DNA of 64,000 nucleotides. Origin: Escallonia rubra (lineage: Eukaryota; Streptophyta; Magnoliopsida; Escalloniales; Escalloniaceae). The notes under the pieces are model-generated. The model was given only the letters and a program-made list of their open reading frames with translations. It was not told the origin of the DNA and did not search any database. Positions 50,557 through 63,448 of this stretch are shown one piece after another. The stretch is taken from NCBI GenBank assembly GCA_033065855.1, contig JAVXUO010001645.1, positions 1 through 64,000 on the forward strand, read 5' to 3'. Position 1 is the first letter of the stretch; every line of letters begins with the position of its first letter. The position numbers were made by a program, and so were the translations under genes.

Positions 50557-50999
50557 GCAGTGATAGTGAAACTGAAACCAAATAATACATTAAGTGATGG
50601 CTCCTAGGTCCTTGGGCACCCGAGTTAGACACTGGGAGTAGGTTGTAACAAAAAATATGGGGTTAGGTTGTAACCAAACAAGGCCTAAGCACTAGGTCAA
50701 ACTAGGAAGATGCAGTACTATAAACGTAGCAGGCCTCTAACATGCAGCGACGGGCTGGTGAGGACGCATCAAATGGAGATATGCTGGGGTTGGCATAAGA
50801 TAGGCAATGTCAACATAAAGGTTAAAATTTAACACTTCTTTATGTACCCTCATGCAATTTCTTTATGTACCCCAATGTCCTGTTTCGGAATTCTTACGTA
50901 ACAGGAATTCCGAAAAGCACAATTATTACGTACACCCCAGATAACGTGCAAGTGTGCAACCAATCACCTACTTGATAAAACGAGAGCAAGGCCGGCCAC

Positions 51000-51290
51000 G
51001 AACTAAACCACTCCAAAACTGGAGTATGGATAGAAAGGCCTAGTCGACTATGGAGTAGTTGACCTCTCCAAAGATCTTGAATACAAGGACATTAGAAGAA
51101 AATGTGTTGGTGGGTTTCAGAGTCAAGGGAACAAAGAGGGCACAGATCATGGATCGAACATCCTCTTTTAATCGGTTCAAAACATAAAGGCAGTCGACAA
51201 TGCAGTAATTGCCAGAGAAAAACTTTGACCTTCTTTGGAAGCGACAAAGTCCATAACCTTTTCCATTGGTGGCATAACAAATTCACTATC
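51000..51290 (-). mobile_element. LINE scrap (zf-RVT region)
   Basis: The minus strand reads LPKKVKVFLWQLLHCRLP, then CPLCSLDSETHQHIFF, the typical reverse-transcriptase zinc-binding region, followed by an LW word. Only this domain remains. It has no matching sequence at the same place in copy B. Confidence 0.75.
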
Positions 51291-51924
51291 TACATCCGGA
51301 TTTGGTTACTCATCTTGGTTTTGATCTCTCACAGAGCCGCTTCCAAAAAGGATTGGATCCTATATTAAAGCTCAAAGCAAATCTACATGCATTCCTCAAA
51401 CCAATTGTGCTTTTTTTTATTTTTTTTTAATTTGGATTTACTTTGAGTACGGTTCTAACTAATCACAAATTGAATCTTTTTTTATTACCTTGCGCGCGTA
51501 TGTTTAAGACCGAATCCTTTGAATGTCTCAAAAGGATTACTAATCTTTAACTTTTTGAAGAACCTTTCATCAGTGGCTGTGAATGACTGACTTCTTCAAT
51601 CTCTCTGACTTGCTCTTAAGGAACTAAGATTGAAAAACATAACCATCTGATTCGATTCGTTCTCAATAGCCATGAGATGATCATCTTAGGGCGATCCTTT
51701 TGTAGATCGATGCTCCTATTACAACTCGCAGTCTCTGAAGGATGAGAATCAACTATATAACATTTACACCGAGAATTCAAGTATTGTATACGTCATTAGT
51801 CAATCCTTTCTTTTAATCAGAACACATCACCTAGCAGCATTTTGTGCACCTATTACCCATGGTTTTAAAAAACACGTGACGGCCGGTATGTCAATATGTA
51901 ACGGGTTTTCAGCTTGTCGACAAG

Positions 51925-53120
51925 GTTACACTTAGGGATGGCAATGGGGCGGGTCGGATGCGGATCTTATAAATCCACACCCGCCCTGTAGTCCTTTTAA
52001 ACCACCCCGCCCCGCCCTGTCTCGGCATCGGGTCTAGAGAAGGGAAAACCATCCCCGGTCCAGCAGACTTCTAAAAAATCCACACCCGCCCCGCCCCGGC
52101 CTAATCTTCTTTGCATCACTCTCTGGCCAAAACCAAACTCCAGAGCTGAAGAAGACTAGCCGAGGATAATGAATCAGAGCTTTACAAAAGTCCAGGAACC
52201 AGAAACCAAAGGATCTTGAAGATGAGGACATCAATGATAAAAAAAATTTACAAACCTAAAAATGAAACACCCAGTAATTCCAACTAAAAATTTAGGTAAT
52301 CAGAAGCATAAAGAAAAACTAGGGAACGGGAAATTTAATCACTCCAAGTTATTTCATTTTCATGGAATTACAATTAGCAATCCCAAAGCTAAGCACCAAA
52401 ACAACATAAAGACAGATTATGGATTATTTATGTCAGGCGCCTTCATTCTTGGCTATCGATCAGTAGGAGGAAATCAATCCAAGATCTTCTTTCCTGCAAT
52501 CAAGGCAATCAAGAGTCCAGCAGAGGTTGGGCCTCGAAAGTTGCCTTGTCCAGAGAGCTGCGATGGTGATGGTGGACGATGAATGGTTAGGTGGTAGTGA
52601 CGGTGGAGGTGGTGGTGAGGGGTGACCGGTGATAGGAAGAGAACAGCGAAGGAAGAGCTGCGGTGGCTGGTGGGGAAGCTCGGCTGCGGCGGCGAGAGGG
52701 AGAGAACAAAGAAGGAGGAGTTGCTGTGGCTGTCTGGCTGGTGGGGAATCTCGACGGAGTCGCCGAGAAAGAGGTGGGTGAAGAGAGGAGAGCCGTGAGA
52801 GTGAGAAGGCAGTAGGCATAGCCGGGCACAAAGCCACAGATTAGGGTTTGCAAGAAAAAAAACAAGGAACATATATATATGGTATCCTATGGACGGCTAA
52901 GATCAACTATATAATTAAGGTACGGCTAAGATTAACTAAAGAACTAGGGTACACCGGGGCGGGGCGGATTTAAGGGTATACCATACCCGACCCTAACCCG
53001 CTGCGGGTTTTTAAAAAAAATACCATACCCGCCCCATGCCCCTGTCAAAATCAAAATAACTCGCTCCTATCGGGGCGGATATCCGCGGGTACGGATTTTT
53101 TTGCCATCCCTAGTTACACT
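51925..53120. mobile_element. Non-autonomous hAT transposon, 1180 bp, with perfect 8-bp target duplication
   Basis: TAGGGATGGCAA starts at 51933 and its exact inverse TTGCCATCCCTA ends at 53112. GTTACACT flanks both sides (51925-51932, 53113-53120). GGGGCGGG-rich and inverse CCCGCCCC-rich subterminal words lie at both ends. Open frames of 92-132 codons on the minus strand (52460-52872) are composition-driven (Ser/Pro/His/Leu), and no hAT dimerisation or transposase motif was seen. Confidence 0.93.
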
Positions 53121-54289
53121 CTGGTATATCGGTCTAATCCATATCACAGATGTATCGGCATTACCATACTGTTATCGGCCGTAACGCCAATACATACCGC
53201 TAGGCACTGTTACTGCAAGAACACATATATGAAATTTTCTCGTCTCCTTCTAACATATGTTACAGACGTGACTCTTCAAGTCCAATATCTAACTTTTTCT
53301 CTCTCTGCATATTTCTGCGCTCCAGGAGATTGACACGTGTGATGCAACTGTATTGTCAACCACATTTGAATCTCGATCATTTGCTACTCAGCTTTTGTTC
53401 TTTCTCATTCATGTCAGCCAGCTTCGGTTCTGGCCTAAAAGACATGACCATGAAACCACCCAAAGGAAAGAAAGCAACTGCCTGCCTTACTAAAGGAAAG
53501 ACATGACCATGAAACCACCCAATGAAAAAACAGGACCATGGAACCATCCAAGGTGAAGAGGCTGCGACTTGTCCCTGTCCCCAGCTTTAGTTTTTCACTT
53601 TCCAAAACAGATTGGTGCTGGGGTGTGACAAGCAGGCCCTCTGAAACTTTCCCATGGAACCAACATTAGGTGGTTATGCTTGATTCAGGAAAAGGAAGAT
53701 GACGACCAAGTTGGCATTTTCTTCAAGTGGGATTGCTCCTTTTTGGTACTCGTGTTTACCAGGCCAAAATTGGACACTTACATGCTAAGCTAATGGCTGT
53801 CTACCAAAAGGAGGAGGGGCATAATGCCAAGAGGAGATATTTCTATACGTCAAGTACGTTGAGTTCATCAGAATGAAGGACTGCACTTAACTTGGCTACA
53901 CTACACTTATTGGTAGTTGCAAAACTTGATTTCCTTATGGGTAAGAGGGGCCATTTGTTTACGGACTATTAAAGATTGTTGTTGTTGAAAAGGTTGTGAA
54001 GGTCGGGTTGCAAATTCACAAGGTGATGAGCAACTGCTAATCTAGAACTGAAGAAAAGGGTTTTACGGCCAGCTTTTGGCCTAGAGTTGGATGCCAGATG
54101 CTTTGGACGATTTCACATCCTACAGTTTTGAGTGGGCATGTTGTAGTAGAGAATTAAGTGGAGATAAATGTTTAATAGAGATCTTATGGTTCTCTTTGTT
54201 GCAATAGTTACGGAGAGAGAACATAAAAAGAAACGGCAAAAAAACAAAATGAAAGAAAACAGTAAGAGAAAAAAAAAGGAAAATAGAAA

Positions 54290-55165
54290 ATAAAAAGAGG
54301 TAGGAAAAAATAACCCGTCCAAATGAGGATGGAGAAAAAACATGAAGATGATAAAAAAGGGGGTGTTAAGTATGCATCTTAATTTGATACATCATGGTAA
54401 GTCTTTCTGGTATTTCTTTTATGTCATTTATTTGTTATCTGGCGCAGATTGCACTGCTGCTTGGTAACGGACTCCGATCAATTTTACCAAGGGCAAAATT
54501 TTATGCTGTTCTCTCAAAAGAACAAATCTTTTTAGGAGGCCCCAATGACCATAGATCGAACCTATCCAATTTTTACAGTGCGATGGTTGCTAGTTCCTTG
54601 TTCTATTAGGACCGATGCTTGCTTGACTAGTTGTTGTTCCTGAAGTGGACCGCGTGATTTCATGTTGGTTTTTGAGATTTTGTTTCATAGCCGTTTTACT
54701 TAGCTTTACAATGGCATGTTAAGCCTTTGTTGGTTTAAATGTTTGTTTTTTTTATATATATTTTAACTTTTGCAGGATTTTGAAAAGTAGGGGATAATAT
54801 GAGTCTCATACTCTTGCAAATGATACCCTGTATCAATTTTTCATGAAATGCAATTCTAGTTGAAAACAAAAATAAAAAAGCCCATATGAATTCCCAAGAC
54901 ATTCTCTAGTCCAATGAAGTAGAGTTTGGCATCATAGTGTCTCTGATCTCTCCATATAAATAGTTGTACTACTTTAGAGGAAAAAAATAAGACAAGCTCT
55001 ATTTTCTTTTTAATTGCTAGTTTGCACTACCATTGCGAGTCAAGAAATGACCCGAAAAAGATCAACAAAATAATCAAACCAACTACTTTATTTGCTACCC
55101 GCTACGTAAAGGAATAACTCACATAAATGTATCTTTTAGAATTCTTTTAGGTTCTTAAGCAAAAA
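54290..55165. other. Insertion specific to copy B, unidentified
   Basis: Absent from copy A at 49150-49180. It contains an exon-like stretch (about 54444-54609) after a GCGCAG acceptor, reading IALLLGNGLRSIL to LGGPNDHRSNLSNFYS, which matches no family I recognise. No terminal repeats were resolved; it could be a captured gene piece or a decayed transposon. Confidence 0.45.
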
Positions 55166-56333
55166 TGGACGCGATGCTTGACCATCATAGTCTTGGTCTT
55201 GTGAGTGTGCGGGCAGGCGAACCCTTTTTGTCAAAGATAAGAAATTAGAGAAGGAAAAAAAAAACAGAGAACATAATATAGATGCCATTATCAAGGTGGG
55301 GACTTTATAAGTTGGTCAATGCATACAACATCGATTCCACATGAAAAACTAAAATTCTAAATTTAGACGAGAAATCTCCAACGACGAGCTTAGAAGTATC
55401 ATATACCAAATTGGATGATCCGAACGAGAATATCAGTTATAAAATTTTATCTTGGAGTTATTGGTTGCTTTATAAGTGTAAGCGAATAAAGAATATTGCC
55501 AACAATATCTATTACACTTAATACATTATATCGTGTCAAGCTTCTTGATTATATTTGAATTACAAATCAACAAGAGATGAACTGGGGTGCACTGTACTGC
55601 ATGCACGGCCATTCAGTGCATGCACAAATGGTTGTGGTGGCAAATCAGCAGCGAGGAATACAGAAAATTGGAAAAGTGCAAGTTAAAAGAATAAATACAA
55701 AGATTTTGCACACTTGTGATGTTTGGCAATGTTAAGTTACTATTTATACTTGTTATTCGGAGTTTTTTTTCCTTTGTTCGGATGGTAAGGAGTATCCTCA
55801 GATCAGTTTAAGCATCAATCGATACCACGTTCCATCCTCAAGTGATTTTAAAAGTGCACCACCCATATCAACCTTATACACTCAAGAAAATAATTTTTTT
55901 CTTATTAAGTGTCGGCTCCAAGGTTGAAACCCCTAAAAGCTAATAAATAGAACAAACCTTCTTGACCTTAGACCAACCTCTGGTGGTAACGTAAAATAGT
56001 CGTTATTAAATTTTGCTGAAAATGAAAGAAAATGATTCATGAAAAAAGGCCCAAAAGAAGGTAGATAAAGGGACAGAACACAGAGAACGAGATTCTCGAT
56101 AACGGGCATCGTTCTCTCTCTAGTCCGATCACCGGTAGCTATGGTGACCGGATTCAACAACACTAAGAAGAAAATGGGGACCAGGCATGGCATTTGACTT
56201 TCAACCAAACAAGGAACACAACACAATTATCAATTCGGAAGCTGGGACCAGCCATGTGAAAACCCTGCTCCATTACAACTACAAGAAGAGCAAACCGTTG
56301 CTTTTGGGACAATTCAAAGTAATGCATTAAGTA

Positions 56334-56547
56334 ACCACCAAATGCGTAGGTCAGCTGGTAAAAGGTTGTCCTAACTTAACCAGATGTCTCAATTTCGAGT
56401 CCTGAGAATACAGTTATGTTAAAAATTGGTAGGGAGAGTTTCGCTACCCATGTAGTCTTACCCGGCTCGAACTCGGATTAGTCGGCTCCCAATATGGTGT
56501 CTGAATACTGGGTGGTCTAACAAAATAATAACAATTATGCATTAGGT
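56334..56547 (+). mobile_element. tRNA-derived SINE, copy B
   Basis: Counterpart of the SINE at 50333-50541, with the same flanking duplication now diverged (GTAATGCATTAAGTA on the left, TTATGCATTAGGTA on the right). Box-like sequences are partly decayed. Confidence 0.8.
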
Positions 56548-56839
56548 AGCCGTGATAGTGAAACCGAAACCAAATAATGCATTAAGTGATGGCTCCTAGG
56601 TTCTTGGGCAACCGAGTTAGACACTGGGAGTAGGTTGTAACAAAAAAAATGGGGTTAGGTTGTAACCAAACAAGGCCTAAGCACTAGGTCAAACTAGGAA
56701 GATGCAGTACTATAAACGTAGCAGGCCTCTAACATGCAGCGATGGGTTGGTGAGGACGCAGCAAATGGAGATATGCTCTGGGGTTGGCATAAGATAGGCA
56801 ATGTCAACATAAAGGTTAAAATTTAACATTTGTTTAGGT

Positions 56840-57845
56840 TTCCTCGTGTAATTTTTATTCTTCTTTATTTTGTGTGTATTTGGAGATCAATGATCGGCAG
56901 TATCCATTCCCTCCCAATAAGAAGATCATTTTGAATTGTGCCGAAGTAGAATGACCATTATGTTCTTGCGTTTAGCTAGATGTAGTTAATCATAACGACT
57001 ATAGAACGTAGAGAGTATAAAATCAGAGTGAACGCAATATTGTAGGAAAAATGTAGAGTTTTCGGAGTGTCCAAGTCTTGCTAGAAGGAAATGTGGCATG
57101 AGAGAAACCATCCTAGTAAGCGTTGTGATTTCTCCACCCATTAGCAACTATGGTCTCGGAACGGGTTCTCATAAGGTGGTCTCATTTTCACTCATCTTCC
57201 TCTATTGTTAATTAATTTGGTTTGACATTCATGTTAACCCATCACCGTGTCCTTGCCACCCGACTTCCCAGATTACCATGGCCATTCACGTTAATTTTGA
57301 CCCCTCTCGCCTTAGAGTTGGGATAGGTCTTTCCTGCTACAATAATAACTTTCGGTGTGGCTCGGCTTCATTCTTTGTTGTGTCGTTGGATCTTTATACC
57401 GCTCTCTCTCTTTGCATTTTACATACATCTACTTGGGATTTGAAACAACAATTCTTCCATATTCATGTCCTAATATTGTCTTCTTTTTTGCTAAACCAGA
57501 TGTCGGGCTCTGAGCATATCTATGATACGGTGGCACCTATTATTTATGACTTTTGCCATATCGTTAAGAATTTTCATCACTATAGTATTGCCAGGACAAC
57601 CCCTCAACAAATGAAGGAAGCCAAAGATCTAGCCCTTTTTGCTTGTCAGGCCCGTTCGACGGTCTACCAGGACTGGGTTCTTAGCTCCCTGACGATGAGC
57701 CCTGGCGGTGATGGATGGTATAGATAATTATGGTGTCTATTGCTTTTGTATTTACTTTGTTTTTATATGTGTTGTATGGCCCTAAGGCTGATCTATCATG
57801 CTCTCGAACTTTGGAACCTTTTCATATCAATGCAATTCTCATATT

Positions 57846-57888
<43 letters not shown>

Positions 57889-57890
57889 TC
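56840..57890 (+). mobile_element. Decayed LINE 3' end with an RNase H-like region
   Basis: A plus-strand frame at about 57254-57727 starts VNFDPSRLRVGIGL and contains PIIYDFCHIVKNFHHYSI, which fits the start and late part of a plant LINE RNase H domain. The acidic E/D positions in the middle are poorly kept. The tail near 57790-57850 resembles plant LINE 3' ends and is followed by an (AT)n tract at 57848-57887. Absent from copy A. Moderate confidence because key residues are lost. Confidence 0.5.
57848..57887. repeat. (AT)n microsatellite
   Basis: About 19 AT units directly after the presumed LINE end. Confidence 0.95.
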
Positions 57891-58589
57891 AGCTCAGCAA
57901 ATAGAAATTTAGGAGAAACTTTTGACTAAAATTTATGTCACTGCCTGCCTTGGTAAAAGATGGCGTCTTGTGTGTGTCATGCACATCCAGAACCTTTGTG
58001 AGTTTCCGGTCCTCCCCCGAAATTATACAAATTTGGTTACTCATCTTGGTTATGATCTCACACACAGCCGCCTCCAAAAAGGACTGGTTCCTATATTAAA
58101 GCTCAAAGCAAACGCTATATGCATTCCTCATACCAATTGCGCATTTTCTAAAGTTGGCTTTACTTTTTGAATACTATTCTAACCACTAACTAATTGAATC
58201 TTTTATTCAAAATACGTCACCTGGCAGCATTTTGGGTATACCTAATAGTACGCATTTGCATTTCAGATATATATATATATATTTTTTTTGGTACATGGCA
58301 TGTACTAGTACTTGACGAATTAGCCTTCTGTGGAACAAATATCAAGTAGGGATGGTGATAAATATAGCTGGAGAAACTGTGTTTTAACTTCCTGTACTTA
58401 AACCAATGTGCGCTTTGACCCTCCTATGTTAATAAATGTGTACTAAACCTACTCCTAAAGCCACGCCCACTCAGAAAAAGTACGCACATTAACCAAATCG
58501 TTACAGAATTTTTCAAGAGACATTATCACTCGTGTCATCTTCCATTTCATCTTCATTTGCTTAAACGTATCAGCGCCTTTTCTGCCATC

Positions 58590-59205
58590 ATCCACCCCCA
58601 CTGCCACTACCGTCACCACCCTGCTTCCCTAGCCATCCACCCACCACGATAACCTAGAGATCCACCACTACCTGACGTGCAAGGCCACCACCACCTCAAC
58701 ATGTTAATCACCACTATCACCCACTTTCAAACCCACCACAATCACAAATCCCGCCACTGTCATCCACCCCACCACCACAGCCGCCGCCACCCTGCCACCC
58801 CAGACATTCAACCCCACCACCTCAACATGTAAATCACCACTATCACCCACCTTAAAACCCACCACAATTAGACATATAGCCACAAAATAACAGGTCCAAC
58901 CACCGTCATCCACCTCCACCACCACCCTGCCACCCTAGCCATCTAGCCCGACCACCGCATCCCACATACTCCGCCACACCACCGCATCACCCACCACCAC
59001 ACGACACTGCATCACCCACCACAACACGATATTGCTGTACCTAGCACCACAACGCCCCACCTAGCACCACACCATGACATGAACCACCTTCACAGCCACC
59101 ACAATCTACCACCGAACACCACAAATGCCCACCCACTGCCACCCACCTCGATCCCCCACCACAATCCACTGCCACACCAATCGACAGCTGCCACCCAAAC
59201 AAACA
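58590..59205. repeat. CCACCAC-rich strand-asymmetric tract
   Basis: About 600 bp almost free of G on the plus strand. It includes a longer internal repeat of about 126 bp: CAACATGT(T/A)AATCACCACT at about 58698 and 58824. Open frames here reflect composition. Confidence 0.8.
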
Positions 59206-62200
59206 AAAGTGGGTAATCCTTTACTGCAAACTGATGGAAAAAAAAAAAGTGGCTAATCCAATAATCATGTTAAGCATCAGGGGCGCTTGTATAATTAAAG
59301 GGCAAGGCAAAACTGGCTTTGCCAATAAAAATTCATAGTCGTCGCCCACGCACCGGTAATGGATGTTTCCCGTCCAATGTTCGTACTTTTCAAGAGTGGA
59401 GCAAGGTTTAGTACACATATTGTAACATAAGGGGCCAGATCGCAAATTGGTGTAACTACAAGAGGTCAAAATACAGTTTTCCCAAAGTACTGTGCAGTAA
59501 CTGGAGAGAAATTTGTCGACAGTTAGATGAAACTGTCCCAACTTTTGTAATCCTACCATGACCTTAGAATACATAAACTTAGGAGGATTTAGAAGTTCAT
59601 AAATTTCTAGTAAAATGACAAGTATCTTCAACATTTTGCTGGTTTAGCTTAGCTACCTAAATCTTAGGGTTGACCTAGCTTAGCTATTGAAACCTTGAGG
59701 AGACAAGTCATAATGACGCATACATCTTGGGGCAGGATCAAAGGTAATGAAACATGCTCTAGTATATAAGTTGTTTACAAGTTATGCAATGTTGATACAT
59801 CTTAGCGCAGAATCTGTTCATGGAAGTTCAGTTCTTTTGTTGCACGATCTTAAAGAAATTGTGGTAGCATGAGAATAGACAGAACATCGGACCAGAAGAG
59901 GAAGAAGCTGAGAGTTAACAAAATTTCCCACTTTTAGCCTGTAAAGATTTGAAGCAAATGAGAATTTACATAAACCAGTGATGAACTTATCCAGACAACC
60001 ATGCAAAGGAAAAACTGCATTAAACCTGACAAGTCTTCAGAGAATGTCTAGCCAGGCCAGGACACTGGGGTTCCCAAATATCTTGTTTATGTACTTCTGT
60101 CTTGGGTAGTGCTGCAGAAAGCCTGTTTGCAAGTGCTGCCAAACGTGTGAAAGTCCATCTTTCCCTTACTTCAAACAAGCATTCATGTCAGCATATCTTC
60201 TTGTCTCGACGAGATTGATCGCGAAAAGGTATAGAACTTGCTGGAAGGTTAGTAAGAAAAGAGATGCTCCGCGCTTTTTTCAATTGCAACAGGTGGGGCT
60301 GAGGGGGTGCAATCGAGGGGATCACTGGAATCCATGGAGGTCACTGGATTGGCTCATCAATGCCACCTAGCACCTGCATTCATCTCGCTATCGAGTGTGG
60401 AGTTGTTGGGGAAATCTGGATCCAAGAGTCTTGTCATAAACAGGTTCACTGCGTTGAACATAAACCGGGGAAGGGGAGAGGGTAGCTTAATCTTTTACCA
60501 TAAACTGAATGCCACCTGATCATTCCTTGTCTTTGGCAGGCTATAACTTCATCCAATGACCCATGTTAATAAACTCACTATCTGAGGGTTTCTAAGTCCC
60601 ATCTACACCACTATCCTCTGTCATTTCACTCTTCTTATCATATGGTATTAATTTCTTGATGCTAACTTATTGTTATCAGCATATCTGCCTAGTACTCATC
60701 ACAATTTTCGACGTTTCATTCCGAGACATAATTATACACGTCTAGTACCATTTCGTTTGACTCCAAACCCAGTTCTCTTCTACCTACCTTCAAGCCCTAT
60801 GAAATCTTTCAAGAACTTAACCATAATTTCTCCGTTCGTCACACTAAAAGAGAAACAAAGTTGCCTGTTGAGGTGGAAAGTTTTCGTAATAAACAGTTGA
60901 GGCTGGGTTTGACGTGGAGAGACAGAGTAAGCAGCCATGACAAAGCCTGAAAGAGAACGTGATATCAAGAATCAGGTGTAAAGGAAAAGCTTCTTGCACT
61001 TTCTAACCCACTTATTGCTTTTGAAAACCAATAATTTACTTTTAACTCACCACTTAGAAACTGCTAACCAAACTGAACTGCCAGCTGGGCTGGACTACTT
61101 TTGACCTGAGCAATGATGGAGTAGAGAAGACAGCTCGCTTCAGGCTGGTGGAATGAAGTAGGGGTATGGTGAGGGAGATCCGTCTATGGCATGAAGACTG
61201 AGGAGTTGCCATGGCTGTGAAAATGTCTTCACACGGCGTCAGGCTCTCGAAAGGGGTTTTCCAATTCACTGTGGAACAAAGACTGAGCACTGTCATTGTC
61301 TAAACTATCTAACTTGGAGGGTAGATTTCTTTGGATGCAGTAACGTGCTTATTCCAGAAGAGAGTGGTCAAGGTGGGTTGAGATCGGTGGCAGAGGGAAG
61401 TCGCATATTCAACTTCTACATTAAGGTAATCCTTAACATGCCTCCAAAGAGTCACAAGTCTTTCTTAGATGCTGCAACTACTGATCCTTGGCCGCATTTA
61501 CCTGAGTGTGAGATCTGTTCAAAATTGGTCATTGGTAGATCTCAAGGTATATGGGGACCTTGTACAGAGAAAGAGATTTACAAGAAAGGTAGTTTGGTGG
61601 AGTATATTAGGGTTCCAGCCCTGTCACGTGCTAGTTTCTTCTTCCCCTCGGTACAAGAAGCTCAGACAATACTCGGTTTCTAACCAGTGAACATTGAGGC
61701 CCTTCTGTTACTGATGTAAACCTTGGCTGGCTGCATCAGAGGCGAGTTTCAACCTGCTTCCAAGTGGATTCACGTGATAGGCCACCCCTCATCAGTTGGG
61801 TGAGGAGGTTTGGAGAAAGATTGGTGTGATAAGTGTGGCGGGTTTATCCATGCTGACGTTGATACAGTTGCTTGGAATCATTTGAAGCGGGCGAGGAATG
61901 AGGTAAAACAGGGGCTATAATTCCACTCTCTCTCTCTCTCTCTGACTGGTGAAGCTGTTGCCCGCCTCCCGCCCGCCCTCCTGTCCTCCCTCCTCTGCAG
62001 ATTGTGAAGCTTGCAGTTTTTTGCTACTTGAATCAAAATAGAATTAAGAATATCCTCGAGATAAGTTAACTCGCACAAACACTGAAACAAAGACCATAAC
62101 TCGCATGCCATTCATGCTTGCTCTCGTATTTAGCCTCCCAGGGCAATACCAAGTTGGCTAGTCAAAGCGAGATCCAACTATGATGAAAGTATTGTGTTTC

Positions 62201-63080
62201 CAATCCACAATTTTGTCCCTTCTTTATTTTCTATTGAAGGAGCTGAACCGCGAAGTACGTGCATTCTCATGTTTTGTGAGGAAAGGCACGAGTGTCTTGA
62301 TAGAGTATAGGAGACATGTAGAGGTGGAGGCATCATGACGTTTGAATGCTGAAGTGTCTATATGGTTCATTTGTGCAGCCTTGCAGCATGCCATGGATAG
62401 TGAGCATGCTTAATATGTTGTGTGAGTTTTGTTGCAGGCAACTCTCCATGTGGCAACGTTTCTCTCTAAAACCCGCGCTCTTACAATCCCAAGTTAGGAG
62501 CTCCATGAGCTCTTGTCCTAAGTTAACATGGGAGCTCAATCCCATCTGCCGGACAAAGATGCATGGAACCAAACAGATATTGACAGCACCAAGCTACAGT
62601 TTGTTTTGCTCATGCTCTTTATCTGTCGCATCACACTCAGAAATGCGGTTAATCCTACGTGCATAAAGGTTATTTCGCTCAGTTCTGTGGCTAACACCTT
62701 ACATATTTGAAGTTCAGGATGACGGTTGAGAAGCTGAACCGGGGCAGAGTTTGTATGCACATTGTATACCCTTGATCGAGTTTGGTTTAGTGTGAAGTGT
62801 GCCATGATTGAAGCTCGGGCTTGTTCTAGAGACCCCGTAACGAGTTGATCTTGTGGAAAAGTATTTTATTCCTCTGATGCCTCGATAAGGCTGGTTTTAA
62901 GTTTTGGGATCCAGCTTGGGGCAGCACAGAGCAATTTGCATTTTCATGTTTCTCATAACAAATTTCAAAATGCCCGACTCAACATCCCCCCCCCCCCTCC
63001 GGGCGACTAAAAGTTTTGAGCATCCAGCAATCTACTAAGCGCCTGTTGGCTTGTATGGGTTGCTGGCACTACTATAACGA
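59206..63080. other. Intergenic, no recognised gene
   Basis: Two longer frames remain unexplained: 137 codons on the minus strand at 59221-59634 and 112 codons on the plus strand at 61345-61683. The latter contains CEICSKLVIGRSQGIWGPC and is followed in another frame near 61810 by CDKCGGFIHAD, hinting at a broken zinc-binding protein. Neither has a recognised family or clear splice context. A (CT)n tract lies at 61926-61944. Confidence 0.35.
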
Positions 63081-63448
63081 GAATGAACCAATCAAATAAC
63101 TTTGAAAAGGACACAATAAATGTAGAAGCAGCAGCAGCAACAGTATTAAGAAGTCTCAGTTCCTTAACAATAACATTCACGAAGAAAATTGAAAATGTCC
63201 CACTTACGAGTTTTCTTCAAACTCCAAACATAATCATGTTTTCTTCCAAGTATGAATCTTATATAGTGGCATCTCAGTTCATGCTTCGTGATATACCCCA
63301 TTGGTCCAACAATTGCATAGCCTAAATCAAAATTTCTCATTCAGAGCTCGAAATTCTGTTATACTTCTACCCAGAAAACAGCATGCAGAAGCAAGCTGTC
63401 ACATAATAACAGTGATACAAGAATCTAAGCGACATTTAAAGGTTACCT

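Larger units (their letters stand above)
48339..51850 (+). repeat. Segmental duplication, copy A
   Basis: Direct homologue of 53322-58245. Matching blocks are about 48339-49150 with 53322-54240, 49180-50825 with 55165-56830, 51298-51480 with 58030-58200, and 51815-51850 with 58205-58245. The homology begins at CCAGGAGATTGACACG in both. By eye the copies differ at roughly one base in eight, so they are not recent. No gene is supported in either. The copy-specific part at about 50870-51295 includes a LINE scrap; about 51485-51810 is also unmatched. Confidence 0.9.
53322..58245 (+). repeat. Segmental duplication, copy B
   Basis: Direct partner of copy A. It is longer because it holds about 0.9 kb at 54290-55165 absent from A and a LINE remnant at about 56840-57890. 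Near 53460-53560 it also has its own small internal repeat of GACATGACCATGAAACCACC. It contains the SINE at the same site as copy A. Confidence 0.9.

Noticed and set aside
52460-52872. 92-132 codon frames inside the hAT element
   Set aside because: Overlapping frames of Ser/Pro/His-rich composition in a CACC-rich strand; no transposase motif.
59221-59634. 137-codon minus-strand frame as a gene
   Set aside because: Not called: no family recognised and no supporting signals, though it is longer than most chance frames here.
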